Both the position numbers and the translations under genes were made by a program. Shown here in pieces: positions 35,551 to 47,639 of a stretch of 64,000 bases of DNA. Numbering within the stretch: the first letter of the stretch is position 1; each line of letters starts with the position of its first letter. The stretch covers positions 62,001 through 126,000 of the forward strand of contig BQMF02000168.1 of assembly GCA_027922465.2 (NCBI GenBank), in the 5' to 3' direction. Below the pieces are notes generated by a model. It worked only from the letters and a program-made list of their open reading frames with translations, ran no database searches and was not told the DNA's origin. Source of the stretch: Turritopsis dohrnii. Its lineage: Eukaryota; Cnidaria; Hydrozoa; Anthoathecata; Oceaniidae.

Positions 35551-36807
35551 GCCATTGAAAAAATCAGAGGGAAAAATGCCAATGAGACAGGGGGTTTAGT
35601 GTACAACCTATCCTTAAAAATTGGAGCTCGAGTAATGCTGACTGCTAATGTTGATATTGAAGACAGACTTATCAATGGTCAAATTGGTACTGTTAAACAT
35701 TTGTCTTTTGTCTATGGAAAATGTGACACTATATTGGTACTTTTTGATGACAAAGCTGCAGGAATGAAAAGAAAAAATACATTAGTACAAGGAAACAATT
35801 ACGTGGCTATTGAAAGAACTGAAACAAAGTTTGGTTTGTCTAAGCGAAAAACATCTGTAACTGTCACGAGGACACAGTTTCCTTTAGTGTTGTCATATGC
35901 TTGTACTGTACATAAAGTTCAGGGGTTATCCCTCAATAAGATTGTTGTGAGTTTTCAATTGAACAGACAAAGGAACTTCCATCCTGGCCAAATGTATGTG
36001 GCATTCAGCCGTGCAACCTCCCTCAATGGATTGTTTTTAACAGGAAATTACTCACATGCTGCTATTCAAGCAAATGAAAAGTCTCATGCAGAATACCAAA
36101 GACTGAGAAAAAGAGAAAATTTATTAAAACCTAATGAGTTGTTTGTAACCACAGAATTTAATTTTCAGATAGCTCTACTAAACATAAGATCATTGAAAAA
36201 ACATGCTTCTTCGTTAAGGCACTACCAACAACTTGCTAATGCAGATCTTTTGCTTTTAACGGAAACTCAGTTAACCGATGCTTCAGATATGACTGATATT
36301 CAGGAAAACATGAGTTCTTTCTCCCTCATTTTAAATAATAATGTAGACAAGTACAAAAGTTTACTTGTAGCACACAGTGAAAGTGTAAGTGTGATGAATG
36401 TTAAACATTGGCCTGCATTTACTTTATTTCAAGCAAGGAAGACAACTTTTCATGACAGGTGGCTTACTGTTTTATTGACGTACCGAAGTCATCAAGCAAG
36501 TGTGAACATTTTCTTGAATAGGCTGTCAACAATATTATCCCAAAATGATCAAATTGACATGGTGATGGGGGATTTCAATATAAACCTTTTAAAGAACAAT
36601 AGAGATACAACAGAATTGCAAAACACTTTGCATGGTTTTACTCAAATCATACAACATGCAACACACGTTGATGGTGGCCTAATTGATCATATTTATGTTA
36701 GAAATTCTACTTTGAATGACTTTTCAGTTAAAAGTTTAAAAGTCTGTTTGAACATCTCTGATCATGATGCTGTAATAGTTAGACTGAAAGTTCTTGGCGA
36801 CGGTTAA
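35551..36807 (+). CDS. Helentron helicase C-terminus fused to APE-like endonuclease
   Basis: In the new frame NETGGL leads into KIGARVMLTANVDIEDRLIN, typical of PIF1-like helicases of this clade. YACTVHKVQGLSL and GQMYVAFSRA follow (helicase motifs V and VI). After about residue 190, an endonuclease/exonuclease/phosphatase domain begins: ALLNIRSL, LLLLTETQL, MGDFNINL, IDHIYV and ISDHDAVIV, which hold the expected Asn, Glu, Asp-Asn and Asp-His residues. The domain is otherwise typical of CR1-group LINEs, and its fusion to a Helitron protein defines Helentrons. It stops at TAA 36805-36807. Confidence 0.85.
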   Translation, partial: AIEKIRGKNANETGGLVYNLSLKIGARVMLTANVDIEDRLINGQIGTVKHLSFVYGKCDTILVLFDDKAAGMKRKNTLVQGNNYVAIERTETKFGLSKRKTSVTVTRTQFPLVLSYACTVHKVQGLSLNKIVVSFQLNRQRNFHPGQMYVAFSRATSLNGLFLTGNYSHAAIQANEKSHAEYQRLRKRENLLKPNELFVTTEFNFQIALLNIRSLKKHASSLRHYQQLANADLLLLTETQLTDASDMTDIQENMSSFSLILNNNVDKYKSLLVAHSESVSVMNVKHWPAFTLFQARKTTFHDRWLTVLLTYRSHQASVNIFLNRLSTILSQNDQIDMVMGDFNINLLKNNRDTTELQNTLHGFTQIIQHATHVDGGLIDHIYVRNSTLNDFSVKSLKVCLNISDHDAVIVRLKVLGDG

Positions 36808-38600
36808 GCTATAAGGAAACCATAAAAGGAGCATGGAGGGGAGGGGGTGGGTTCTGAGGTTCTGGTTGGGTTGGTTTATCTGCCAATTTAAAGCTTATGT
36901 TTGAAAGACAAATAAGACAAACTAGTTTGATTATATTACAGTTTCTATGACTTTAAGATGGTTTTGAACTGGCAGGTAAATTGTAAAGTTCATTACAAAG
37001 AATTTTTTAATAAAAATTATTTATTTCACTGTGAATATGTCAGAAAACCATTTGTCTGATTGTCATTTGTGTTCTTAGTTTTGTAAAGTTGTATTATGTC
37101 CAATTATGGAATGTTTTAACCAATATTGTAGCATTATACTGCACCTTCTAGTAATTTTGATTTTGAGGGAACACTTTGCTGTGGTAAAAGTAAACATATT
37201 TCTGCACAGCATAATTTTGCATATTGCTCTTTTTTTGAAACATTCAGTTCTGTTTCCACCAAGGACGATTCTTTCACACATGTTTTGAGTTTCTTTTTCT
37301 GTGCTGTAAAAGACTTTGGGTCCTCTATGCCTCTCCTTCAATCCTCCATGCTCTCAATATTACTACACTGATCTGGCATGAATAAAATGCTTGACTGGCA
37401 TGCAAAAGCTGCTTGAACATATTGGCATAAATGATGCCTGGTGGCCTCTTTATATGTTTGTGTGTATGTGTGTGTGTGTTGACATTGTTTTGTTTAGATT
37501 TATTTTGTTTATGTTTTCCCACTGTTAAAATCCCCATTCCTTCACAACCTCCCGTAATTTCATTGTTTTCTGATTCATTGTTAGTATTTGTGAATTTATT
37601 CCAGTTTATTTATGTCAAAAATAATTATTCAAGAAATTTGAATTTTAAGTGTTGTAATGGTTTTGAAAAATTTTAAATTTATAACTGATGATGATTCATT
37701 GATGTTGAATGCGATTTGGTGATGCTGTACATGAAATGAGTAATCATTATCCAGATGACTATGCATGTTGATATACATTATGATAGTATGTTATGACCTT
37801 TAGACAAATTTAGTTGTTGCTGTTGCTATACGAAGTCATCAAAACCTTACTGTCTTATTACTATCAACTTGGGCATCAGTTTTTATCTGCTAAAGAACTA
37901 GGTGACATTATAATGTCCAGAACGCCGCAAACAACAACAAGTTGTTATAATGATTCATCAATGTTGATTATGAATTGGTGATACTGTACGTGAAATGATC
38001 ATCTATTATCAAGATTGATTTGTATATGTGACATACGTTATGTGTATTTGCTGTAACTTTTGGATATCACAAATGAAGGTAAGAACTATGATTTACTTTT
38101 TTGCTATATCGAAAAAAGGGCTTACAACTTTAAATTCAATTTTTGGTTATTTTCCAGGTTAAAAAGTTTCAAAACATGTGACAGAATGGAACATATCGCT
38201 AAGATTTCCAAGCCTCAAGTTCTCCAAGAAAATCGAGTTTATTTTTTACCATATTTGCTTATTCGATTATAACATTACGATAATAACATGTCGCATGTAT
38301 ATCTGGACTTGGTAATTCATTTCTTGCTGTTGGTTTAGTCGTGAATAACAGAATGAAATGCTACAATGACCTATAGACACAATTGTTAAGTTGTTTGTTT
38401 TTATAACTACAGCTATGTATATGTCACTACAAGGATTTGTCTAAAATTATGTGACTTTCCTTGTATAAATTGTATATAATATGACAAGGATTTGTCTAAA
38501 ATTATGTGACTTTCCTTGTATGATATGATTATTTGTATAATATTTTCTATCATCCAATGTGCTATTCATGGTTTTCCCGCCTTTAAGGTCTTGACCTCCG
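36808..38600 (+). other. Helentron 3' non-coding region with repeats
   Basis: There is a G-rich tract at 36834-36885 (GGAGGGGAGGGGGTGGG). A diverged direct repeat lies at 37690-37800 and 37950-38060 (GATTCATYRATGTTGA..GTGAAATGA). Two copies of a 36-bp hairpin unit lie at 38429-38519. There are no genes. The element's 3' terminus is probably within or just after this region. Confidence 0.5.
38429..38519 (+). repeat. Duplicated 36-bp hairpin unit
   Basis: ACAAGGA...TCCTTGT units at 38429-38464 and 38484-38519 are identical over 36 bp, each with 7-bp self-complementary arms. They lie near the expected Helentron 3' end. Confidence 0.75.
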
Positions 38601-38786
38601 TACGCCAATAAGCGCCCTCGACTTGGTTCGAAAACAGGTTAAATCTGTTTTAATAAATTTAGATTACAATGTCTAGTTTGCTCAGAATGTTTTCTCACTG
38701 ATAATCGTAAGAAGACGACACGTCTCATGATATTTGATACATATTTTAAGAGTTAGCAATAACTTATTCGAAATTTTTTTTTTTAA

Positions 38787-39006
38787 GAGAAACCTTATCA
38801 TTTGACCGTGAACAATTTCATTTCATAATAACTTCAAAGTAAGTTTTTTTGTGGCATTAAATTCAACCTGAGTATCAGGTCGATGGTAGTTATACTGTAA
38901 TTATTTAACGATATATTTTTCTCATGGTTATCAATGTACACACAATAATTGGTAAAATGTTTGCAACTTTGGGGAAATATATAGTCGCATTTTTGCGAAT
39001 CTTGTT
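38787..39006 (+). repeat. Dispersed repeat, copy 2 (partner 22.16-22.39 kb)
   Basis: This is the same orientation and span as copy 1, ending GCGAATCTTGTT directly before the coiled-coil pseudogene. Confidence 0.85.
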
Positions 39007-39015
39007 TTACTTTAG

Positions 39016-39640
39016 AAATACAAAAATCTTAAAAACCTTTTGCAAGCGCAAGAAGCTACTAACAAAGAATTGATCCGAGTGATCAATGAGTTAAAGATCA
39101 CAAAATTCAAGAATTACAAGACAAATGCAAAAGAATAGAGAAAGATTTATTCATAGCTGAGAGTAAGTTGGAATTGCAGCATGCGAAAAAAATGGAAAGA
39201 GAAAAAAAGGACAACTATGTACAGGAAAAACATGAAAAATGAAGAAACTTCATTTTCAAGTCGACTGCAACAACATTTTGCGGAGCAAGTTAACTGGCTT
39301 TGAGCATGCGCTCACTGAATCAAGAGAATCGCTTGTGATCAAAGAACAGGAATATTCATTGCTACAAAAGAAAGTTGGAACCTTGAACGCAACTGTGCTG
39401 GAGTTAGAATCATATTGCCAGCAGATACAGATTAACCAACAGCACTATGAGAAATGTAACCACGCTTTAAAGTTGCACTTGAACAAACTTTACGATAGTG
39501 ATGTAGCAATTTTGAACCTGCTCAAAGATGAATGCTATACACAAGAAATAAAATTTAACATCATGCGGCGAAAAAGTAAAAAAGCTGCATTGATTGGCGA
39601 GCTCAAACTTTTATTTGAGAAAAGATTAACCGGCCAATAA
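39016..39640 (+). pseudogene. Coiled-coil protein pseudogene, three frameshifts
   Basis: Four consecutive open segments in different frames read as one charged coiled coil: KYKNLKNLLQAQEATNKELI (from 39016), DHKIQELQDKCKRIEKDL (from 39096), KNEETSFSSRLQQHF (about 39235), then a long final segment in the frame of 39239 (ALTESRESLVIKEQEYSLLQ .. LLFEKRLTGQ) to TAA at 39638. Each junction needs a 1-nt shift. CTTTAG just before 39016 may be an acceptor, so this may be a terminal exon or a retrocopy. The parent gene was not recognised. Confidence 0.5.
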
Positions 39641-40810
39641 AACTTTGTCGTTTTCTTTAAGCGAGTCAACCAATCAAGTCAACCAAGTTTTAGTAGCGTT
39701 ACTTATCATTACAAGTGTCGAATGATTGCTTACAAAACGTTCTCAAATAAATCAGTTAAAATAGTTATACAGTGATTTAACACTTAATATCTAGTGGAGG
39801 ATGAAGATCAGGTTTCTTGGTCTGTTGCATTAGGTAAGTACTGACTTGAAATACCGTGGAACGTCAATCTGCAATAACATGATACATTGCTTACAAAGAA
39901 ATGAATGAATTTTCTGCCACAGCGGAATTTGTTGTAATCAAGCTAAAGAGAGACGTGTTCACATTTTAGAAATGCACAACATTTTATAGGATCTGCAATT
40001 GCTGGCGTTGAAGTACGAAAAATTTAGGCAAAAAATTTGGGTCGAGGAGTTGTGACGTCATTAAAACTTTTGCTGTAAAGTATTTCTGTTACGGTTGGTC
40101 GTCATTATATGCAAGGTAATGTGCATGCGTCAAGATGCGCATGTATCAGCACTATTCCACCCGGATTTTGGTTTAGAAGTTGGGTTGAAAGTGCATCCAA
40201 GCATAGCGGAGTATTCAGGGAGAACTATATTCTACTTATCCCTAAAATATCTTCTTCCAAAATAAATCCCTATTTACGAAATGTCTTTGTAGTAGTATAT
40301 ATAACTCATTAGCTTGATGTTTGGTAGAGCAAAAATGAAGTAAACAAGATAAGAGAGTCTTGAGAGATTTTTAATCTTCTTTTCAAATGTTACTAGGCAC
40401 ATGTTAAAGTGTTAAATTAGGAATTGAGGCCATTATTAATCCAGATTTGATTGAGTAAGATGAATTCAAAAGTAAACAAACAACTTGATGCTTCACCAGA
40501 ATAGCCGACACAGAAATCAGATGTCGTAACATAAAGACCATGGACATTGGAAGTTTATTTCCATCTCAGAGTAACTTGAACCACAATCTCTCACTCTGGG
40601 GGACATAACTTTACAAGCTACTTCCTGTTTACTTCAGAGAAACAACTTTCGTTCTAAGATCATGAGAACGTTGTCGGAGACAGTGACGTCAAACGGAGCA
40701 ATAAAGAAGTTTTATTTATAACTCAATTTTAAAAATAATGAAATAATATAAAGTTGTGTCAGCAGTTTACTTGTTAGATAATCTCCACGAGACAGACAAT
40801 CATTTTTTTT
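39641..40810. other. No recognisable gene
   Basis: AT-rich, short frames only, no clear repeat. Confidence 0.45.
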
Positions 40811-40854
40811 ACTTTGTTTGAGCGCTCTGTAAATAATAAACATAATAAACGGTT

Positions 40855-41213
40855 GATCGTTCCGCTACGATCAACCGTTACAGAGATATCATTGTTCAAA
40901 GATTTTGATGACGTCACAGACCCCTTCCCAAACAAATTAGACCCAAATTTTTCGTCACCCCATCGCCTGTATCGCGGACCCCAAAAAACGTCAGTTATCC
41001 CTATTGGTTATCGAGATAATTTTCCCTAAACGTCGCATTCGATTAGGGTCTCAATACAATGGTTTCACACTGACGTCGCGCACAGAAAGAAATAATTTAT
41101 GTGTGATCTTACATTGCTGACTCCCCGATTTCTTTCGCAGTTCACATCTACCATTTTGCGTGACTTACAAACAAACAAACAAACAAACAGAGAATCGGCT
41201 ATTAATATATAGA
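40855..41213 (-). mobile_element. Family 2 Helitron, 5' part (truncated)
   Basis: The minus-strand 5' TC is at 41212-41213, followed inward by TATATATTAATAGCCGATTC and a (TTTG)n tract. The body 40855-41130 is shared with the complete 488-bp copy at 50.2 kb and, more distantly, with family 1 units (GATCAACCGTTRCAGAGATA). The 3' part is missing. Confidence 0.7.
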
Positions 41214-41890
41214 CTAGCCGCCAAGGCGGCGTCGCTCGCCGCCCATGTCCACCTGCTCTGTATCACTGTATCAATAAACCTCAAATTTCCTTATAAACGG
41301 CTCGTACAACTTGTGTTCAACCAGAAGCAGATTCGAAGTCACAACCTCTGGTAAAACCAATCTTTTATCAGTGTAATAATACACTCAAAACGTAGAGAGA
41401 GAAAACTTCAACTTCTTATTAGCTTTTGTTTTAAAAAAGTTACGCGCTCTAACATAGGTGCTATCAAACAGGGGGAAAATTGTTTCTCTTCTTAAAAAGT
41501 TCACACGGGAGGAGAGAAAAAAGGCACGTGCTAAATGAATATAGAGAATAAAAAAAACGTTCGATCAGAAGCGCTTAACAATTAAAAAAAGAAATTAAAT
41601 TATTAAAAGAAAAGCAAAAAAAAAATTGTTTTATGATACTCTTTTTTTACCTATCGGTTTTTAAACATTTTGGTTGCTCGAAAAAAAGTTCACCCGTCTC
41701 AGACAGTCAGGCAAGGATACGTTAGGATACACTGGCAAACCGAACATGCTACCACGTTCTGCCACTGCTGCTTTTTGTCCAAAATGTTTAATCAGTTAGT
41801 TTCTTTGTATTTATTTGATGTATTGTTTTCAAAGCCAAGTCAACGTGGAATATAAAACTAGCAATAATAATAAAAACGAAACGTTATTAG
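41214..41890 (-). mobile_element. Family 2 Helitron, 3' part (long subtype, truncated)
   Basis: CTAG (41214-41217), 7-nt spacer CCGCCAA, and hairpin GGCGGCG-TCGCT-CGCCGCC (41225-41243) mark a minus-strand Helitron 3' terminus. It abuts the preceding element's TC without a gap. The body is lost after about 41890. Confidence 0.75.
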
Positions 41891-41911
41891 AAAGATATTG
41901 ATTTCGTCTTG

Positions 41912-41941
41912 GCATCTATCTATCTATCTATCTATCTATGT
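41912..41941 (+). repeat. (CTAT)n microsatellite
   Basis: About seven tandem CTAT units. Confidence 0.9.
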
Positions 41942-42815
41942 TCGGCTAATTTTTTTGTTCCGTATTTCCCTGCCAATCCCGATTCGGTTTCGTTTTAAGA
42001 GACAGTATATGAAACCCCGAAATCCCGCTATTTTTTGCACCAAGTTTTGAAAGAAGTGGAAGCTTGTGTTTGTACCTTGTGTTTGTTTTAATCGTTGTTA
42101 TCTGTTATTTTATCTGTGGAATGTCTTTCAGACATGCAGTGTTGATATTGATAATTTATTTTGTGAAATAGAAAGCTATGATGGTCAACGACGTTATAAA
42201 GAGCCATTTGTAATGTTCCAGTTATATATATATGTGAAGTTCTTTCTCGTGGCAGTGACACAGTTTGTTTGTTTGTAAATAACTAAATGTGAAACTTCAA
42301 AAGAAAGCTTTCTTATAAATTTCCTATTATTCCTCAGCAAATTCTTTGAATTGTTTTCTAGAAAATTTCGACTGATAAGAGCTGAAATGAAGAGATAACA
42401 ATACTTTGTTTTCTTTTGACCGTTTTAAAAAGTGAAGGTTTAAGACTGGTGTTTGTATTTTTTTGCTTTTTGTTTGTTTTTTTGTCATTCGGCATCAAAG
42501 ATTTTTTCCAAGATTGGCGAGGAATCTCAGAAATCCAGTTTTTGAGTTTTTGGCTGTTTTTTGCCTTTTCGATGACAAATGTATGATATACACATTCTGT
42601 GGGGCGCTTACTGGCATAGCTTTTTATTACTTGTGATGTAAAGATCCAGATTCTAAATGGAGTTTTTTTCTTTCTCTCACTTAATATGTATATAAGTAGG
42701 GTAAGTGAAAGACAATCTGAGGTAATCGAGAAGATTTACAATTCTGAAACTAGGGAGAGAAGCATCATATATTGTGTAGTATCTGAAAATTAAACTGTAT
42801 ATATATAACTTTACA
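41942..42815. other. No recognisable gene
   Basis: Short frames only. A repeated AGT(T/A)TTTTG-rich stretch and simple sequence, nothing assignable. Confidence 0.4.
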
Positions 42816-43285
42816 TACCGTAAATGACCGTTTAAGCACCCAGGACTCAATTAATAGCCCCGGCCGATTAAGCGCCCAGGTTTAAACAAAAAATTTATTA
42901 TAAGCGCCCAGGTTCTGATTAAGCGCCAAGGTCCAAAACTGAAGATGGGCGCCTATTCGGCAAAAACATAATAATATTGAGAAAAACATGGTTTTCAGTT
43001 GAACAATTCTATTTCAGCATAATGAAGGAAAGTTAATAACACGGGAATGAATTATTTTCATCTCAAAGTGAGAGTATTTATCAAGCTTTTTCTGAAGTTG
43101 CTTGAGTAGGACACAAGCAGTTCTTTTGTCAGTATTCAGTGAAAAAATGAGCTGTATTAATGATTTTAGAGATTTTTTTATTAACCACTCAGGACTCAAT
43201 TTAGCGCTCCTTTCGTATAAGTGCCCACCATAAAAGTTCAAAAAAATTATAAGCGCCCAGGGCCTTTAATCGGTCATTTACGGTA
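42816..43285. mobile_element. MITE, TIR CCGTAAATGACCG, TA-flanked
   Basis: TA-CCGTAAATGACCG at 42816 and CGGTCATTTACGG-TA ending at 43285. Inside, several TAAGCGCCCAGG words occur near both ends, in both orientations. It is about 466 bp with no coding potential. Terminal bases and GCGCTTA words parallel the MITE at 18.2 kb. Confidence 0.85.
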
Positions 43286-43434
43286 CGCTGCTTGAGTTCT
43301 TTAGAAATTATATCATCATGTATCTATACAAAAGTATTGTTTGGTTATTGTAGGAAGTGTCATTTTGTGAGAGGAATATATAATGTTGTCAATTTATCTG
43401 TTTTATAATTTTTAAGTATATAGTCATTATCAAG

Positions 43435-43700
43435 AGTAATCAATATCAATGTATGAGTTGGTATGAAGATATAAGCATGACAAATTTGAAACATTTAAAA
43501 CAATGGAACCGTTGAACCAAAGACAGATGTGACCATACTCAATGTGCACTGTTTGGTACTTCGGTTATGGTTTCAAATTGATACAATAGCAATTAATTAT
43601 TTGAAGAAACATGCGGTCCATTCAAGCCTGTTTTAAAGTTAAATTTTCTAGACATATCAATGTGCAACATAAACTGAGCCTTGGTCATTATTTCTGGGAT
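43435..43700 (+). repeat. Old dispersed repeat, related to 7.9-8.2 kb
   Basis: Low-identity alignment with 7907-8240 as described there. Confidence 0.45.
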
Positions 43701-44466
43701 AATTTATGAGAAAATTATTAGCAAAGTTTGAAAGATACACGTTTTTTTTTGGTTCATAAAGAACCTTAATTTCCCCATTATTAGTATCAGCTGTATTTCC
43801 ACTATATTACTTTCTCACTTTTTTGTTTTGCACAACTGGTTTTTTAATAATACTTACATATGTTTTAAATCATATATTTTATTTATGTGATTTTCCTGTC
43901 TATAGATATTTCCAACTATTATGTATAAAGAACTGGAAATTATTGTTGCATAAACCACTTTGTTTTATCCTCCTGTTACTCGTCTTTTCCACTTCATAAC
44001 CGCGTCCTTTGATTGAAATAAAAAGTTCGAACCATTATAGCAAAGTAAATGAAGCATTATAGGGTTGTCCTTTCTTGGAACTAATAATGACATAGTTATT
44101 TCATTAATTTTTCAAGAAAACTATCAGATGTTCCTGCCGTACAGTCTGAATGTACAAGTCATGTACATGTCGATTTTCACGCATTCTCTGTAATCGCTGG
44201 CTGACGGGTGATAACACGCACATGCATCCCTTACATGTTGATGCAGTTTTTAAATGAACAATAACTTTCATTTATCTATACGGCAACTATCCAGCCTCTG
44301 TCACTAACGCATGCATGTATAATACGGAACGAAATTATCGCGAACTGCCAAGACATCGTTTTCCCCCCTCGTTTCATTGGAGCAATGATTTTGTTACTTT
44401 CAAGACCTCTTTTTAAAAATGTATCCGTACCCGATACATTTCGCGAAATCTTACTCAATCTCGTTG
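43701..44466. other. No recognisable gene
   Basis: Short frames only, no repeat recognised. Confidence 0.45.
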
Positions 44467-44646
44467 AGTCTTGTTCCTATTAGTTCATCAGCCAAAAAAA
44501 GTCACGTACGATTGGGGTTGCAATGTATTTGCTTCTAACTCACGTCGCACATAAAAAAAGAAATAATTTCGCTCACAACTCAATCTACCATTTTGCGTGA
44601 CTTACAAACAAACAAACAAACAGAGAATCGGCTATTAATATATAGA
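44467..44646 (-). mobile_element. Family 2 Helitron, 5' terminal fragment
   Basis: About 180 bp from TTCCTATTAGTTCATCAGCC to the minus-strand 5' TC at 44645-44646, including the (TTTG)n tract. The rest is missing. Confidence 0.7.
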
Positions 44647-45685
44647 CTAGCCGCCAAGGCGGCGTCGCTCGCCGCCCATGTTCAGCCTGCGTTGTATCAC
44701 CACCTGCTCCAAATTATTGCACTTAAAACCAGCGATAAGACTTCCTTTACTGCTGGCTTTATCGCTAAATAAAGCTCGTTTGCACGTGAAGAGAAATACG
44801 TTCCTGGTGTTTCAAATCTTGCATGTTCTTAACTCAGCCGTTTATTGTCGCGGTCGCATTTAAAATGTCAGCAGACTTTCTTGCTTTACACAATGCATTC
44901 CGAACGTGAACTTCACACGGTTTTTCTTTACGATTTTAAACCAATCAAATATCACTTTAACAATGCACTCAAAACGCAGAGAGAAAAAACTTTTTCAACT
45001 TATTATTAGCTTTTGTTTTACGCGCTGTAACATGGGTGCTGTCAGAAGTAAGTGAAAAAATGGTTTCTCTTCTTAAAAAGATCACACTGGAGGAGAGAAA
45101 AATGCACGTGCTAAATGAATGAAGTGAATAAAAAACGTTCGATCAGATTAAAATAGATTAAAAGAAATCGATTAAAAGAAATTAAGACAACTATTAAGAC
45201 AAAAGCAAAAAAATATATATATATATTTTGTTTCATGATTCTCTTTTTTTTACCTATCGGTTTTTAACCATTTTGATTGCTCGAAAAAAAGTTCACCCGT
45301 CTCAGACAGTCAGGCAAGCGTTAGGACACAACACTGGCAAACCGAACATGCTGCCACGTTCTGCCACTGCTGCTTTTTGTCCAAAATGTTTAATCAGTTA
45401 GTTTCTTTGTATTTAGTTGATGTATTGTTTTCAAAGCCAAGTCAACGTGGAATATAAAACTAACAATAATAATAAAAACGAAACGTTATTCCTATTAGTT
45501 CATCAGCCAAAAAAAGTCACGTTCGATTGGGATTGCAATGTATTTGCTCTGAACTCACGTCGCACACAAAAAAAGAAATAATTTCGCTCACAACTCAATC
45601 TACCATTTTGCGTGTCTTACAAACAAACGAACAAACAAACAAACAAACAAACAAACAGACGGAGAATCGGCTATTAATATATAGA
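44647..45685 (-). mobile_element. Family 2 Helitron, complete 1,039-bp copy
   Basis: CTAG at 44647-44650, 7-nt spacer, GC-rich hairpin, then the long-subtype body (words CACGTGCTAAATGAAT, CACCCGTCTCAGACAGTCAG, TTGTCCAAAATGTTTAATCA), (CAAA)n, and GA at 45684-45685. It is joined head-to-tail to both neighbours. Confidence 0.8.
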
Positions 45686-45935
45686 CTAGCCGCCAAGGCG
45701 GCGCCGCTCGCCGCCCATGTGCACCTGCTCTGTGTCACCCTGGAGACCCCAATAAACCTCATATTTCCTGAAAAACGGCTCGTACAACTTGTGTTCAGCC
45801 AGAGGCAGATTCGAAATCAAATATCAAATATCAGTTTAAACAATGTTTCCAAAAAAACTTTAATTTCATGATGTGTTACTTATTTATTTTTTAAAACAAT
45901 CGTTGATCAGTACAACACACGTTCATTTGTGTGCG
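45686..45935 (-). mobile_element. Family 2 Helitron, 3' terminal fragment
   Basis: This starts with CTAG plus the GGCGGCG..CGCCGCC hairpin and runs about 250 bp to AATCGTTGATCAGTACAACA, then leaves homology. Confidence 0.7.
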
Positions 45936-46855
45936 GCAAGTTATTATGCGCATGTGCGAACATTTTCTCTGAAAAAGCCGTTAAAGATGGCGGAGTGGAC
46001 TGGAAGAGAGATTGCTTTTATTTGTTTTTCTGAATGATTATGTAATAAAAAGCATATTTAAACGGTTACAGACCGCTGACCGAATGTCATTGCAGACACA
46101 AGTCATTACTTTCACTTTTAAAATCATTTTTTTTAATTCTACTCACGTGGGGAAGAGTACAGGATCAGCAAAGCGAGCACTGTACAAACTGCATTTCCCA
46201 GAGGGTATACTGACAAATTGCTGAAATATATCACAAAAAAAATTTTTCAGAGGGTTTGTTGAATATGTATTGGTAGTATTAAGGTATATGAAGTAGATGG
46301 TGCATAATTTGATGTGGTGTCAGTTTTTTATGGTTATTTGTTTTGGTTCAAAGATGGCTCTCAGATCAAGCACCAAAAAGCTTCATTCAGGAACACTTTA
46401 CTTCAAGAAAGACTGTGAATGTGAAATTGTTTTAACTACTAATAAGCTATTATAATGATTAATGTATTTTGAACATTTACATTTCATTTTGTCTGCTGCG
46501 GTGTCATTCTTTGAGCTGCCAGGAGGAGTCACCCTACTAAGAAAATGCTCCTTCATAAAATTAAGTAATCTTTCTGTCCACTAGGTATTCTTCCATACAC
46601 AGATTGTGAGTACTTAAATTCTGGTTGGATACTTTCACCCCCTTCTTCACTGTACAATCCTAATCCTATTTTCCATTTTTGTATAAAGGGGATGATCTTT
46701 TAGAACGTGCAGCTTTGCCTTTGGGGTGATGTGGTAGTTGGTGAGTTTGATCAAAAGAGTGCCATTATGTCTTAAATTGCAGAATCCAGAAAATGAATTT
46801 TAGGTAACCATCCTATCGGTTCTTTTAATAATGTTTTTATTACTTGAATAAGAAT
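45936..46855. other. No recognisable gene
   Basis: AAGATGGCGG at 45983-45992 matches the YY1-type motif common at metazoan transcription starts, but no convincing exon follows. Only a 70-codon frame of no known family is present (46012-46224). Confidence 0.35.
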
Positions 46856-46857
46856 CA

Positions 46858-47255
46858 GTTTTTTTACAAAGGTATACAAAAGGTATAAGAACCATGAAAT
46901 TTGAGTTGAGGCTCAACTGTTCTTATGTTTTTTCCACTTTCAGCCTCAAATTGTTCTTATTTTGTTCTTATTTTTGGGCTATTTTTACACAGAAATCTAG
47001 TTTCAAAAAGCTTCGAAGCTTCATTATCATATACTTATGTTTACTTTTTGAAGCTAGTTTTTATTCTTTTAATTTTAAACTGTAAAACTAGAATTACATT
47101 TTTCATTTTACATTTTTTTGTTACATTTTTCAGCAAGAAAAGGAGAAAAAAAAAACATTTCAGAAAAATCTTGAGAGAGCTGTTCTTAAATTGTTCTTAT
47201 TTTTTGGCCATTTTGAGCCTCATTGTTCTTATAAAATTGTTCTTATAAAAAAAGA
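46858..47255. mobile_element. Possible MITE with TATAAGAAC / GTTCTTATA ends
   Basis: The left part has AAAGGTATAAGAACCATG and TTGAGGCTCAA. The right part has GAGCCTCATTGTTCTTATAA in inverse order. TTGTTCTTATTTT words recur between them. The inverted order suggests a small foldback element. Exact ends and target duplication are unclear. Confidence 0.45.
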
Positions 47256-47639
47256 GTGTATAAGCAAAATTATAATATATATAAATGCACTTGATAAAGG
47301 CTCGTAATTAGTCGAAATATTGTCAAACGAATGTGTGTTTTTTTGTCTTATTATACACAACACAACATACACTCAAATGTTTCATGTATATATTATGTGT
47401 GTACTTAATTTGATTATTATTTCATCATCAAAGCATGAATTCACATGAATTCATCAGGTTGTGACACAATGAATACCGATTATTAAACAATCTTTTAAAC
47501 TGCTAGTTGTATGTCACTGGGTCTTTTTGTAATTCTGTTCCTCCAAAATCAAGGTGAACTATACCAGTATTGTTAATGAATTGCACTGTTTTATTATTGT
47601 CATTCAAATAAAACGTGTGTAGATATGATAAAGCTTTTA

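Larger units (their letters stand above)
29315..38600 (+). mobile_element. Helentron (Helitron2-like) autonomous element, decayed
   Basis: A single coding unit (29792-36807) contains, in order, a C76-like protease domain, a lysine-rich repeat, a Cys-rich region, Helitron Rep, a PIF1-like helicase and an APE-like endonuclease. That endonuclease fusion is diagnostic of Helentrons. Non-coding flanks at 29.3-29.8 and 36.8-38.6 kb hold direct repeats and hairpins. The exact termini were not resolved, so the outer coordinates are approximate. The coding region is broken by one MITE and two frameshifts. Confidence 0.75.

Noticed and set aside
45527..45871. 114-codon plus-strand frame, repeated in part at 41.2 and 50.1 kb
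   Set aside because: The shared stretch (ENRLLIYRLAAKAA..) spans Helitron ends and the hairpin. It recurs because the element recurs.
46925..47248. 107-codon plus-strand hydrophobic frame
   Set aside because: It is produced by T-rich TTGTTCTTATTTT repeats.
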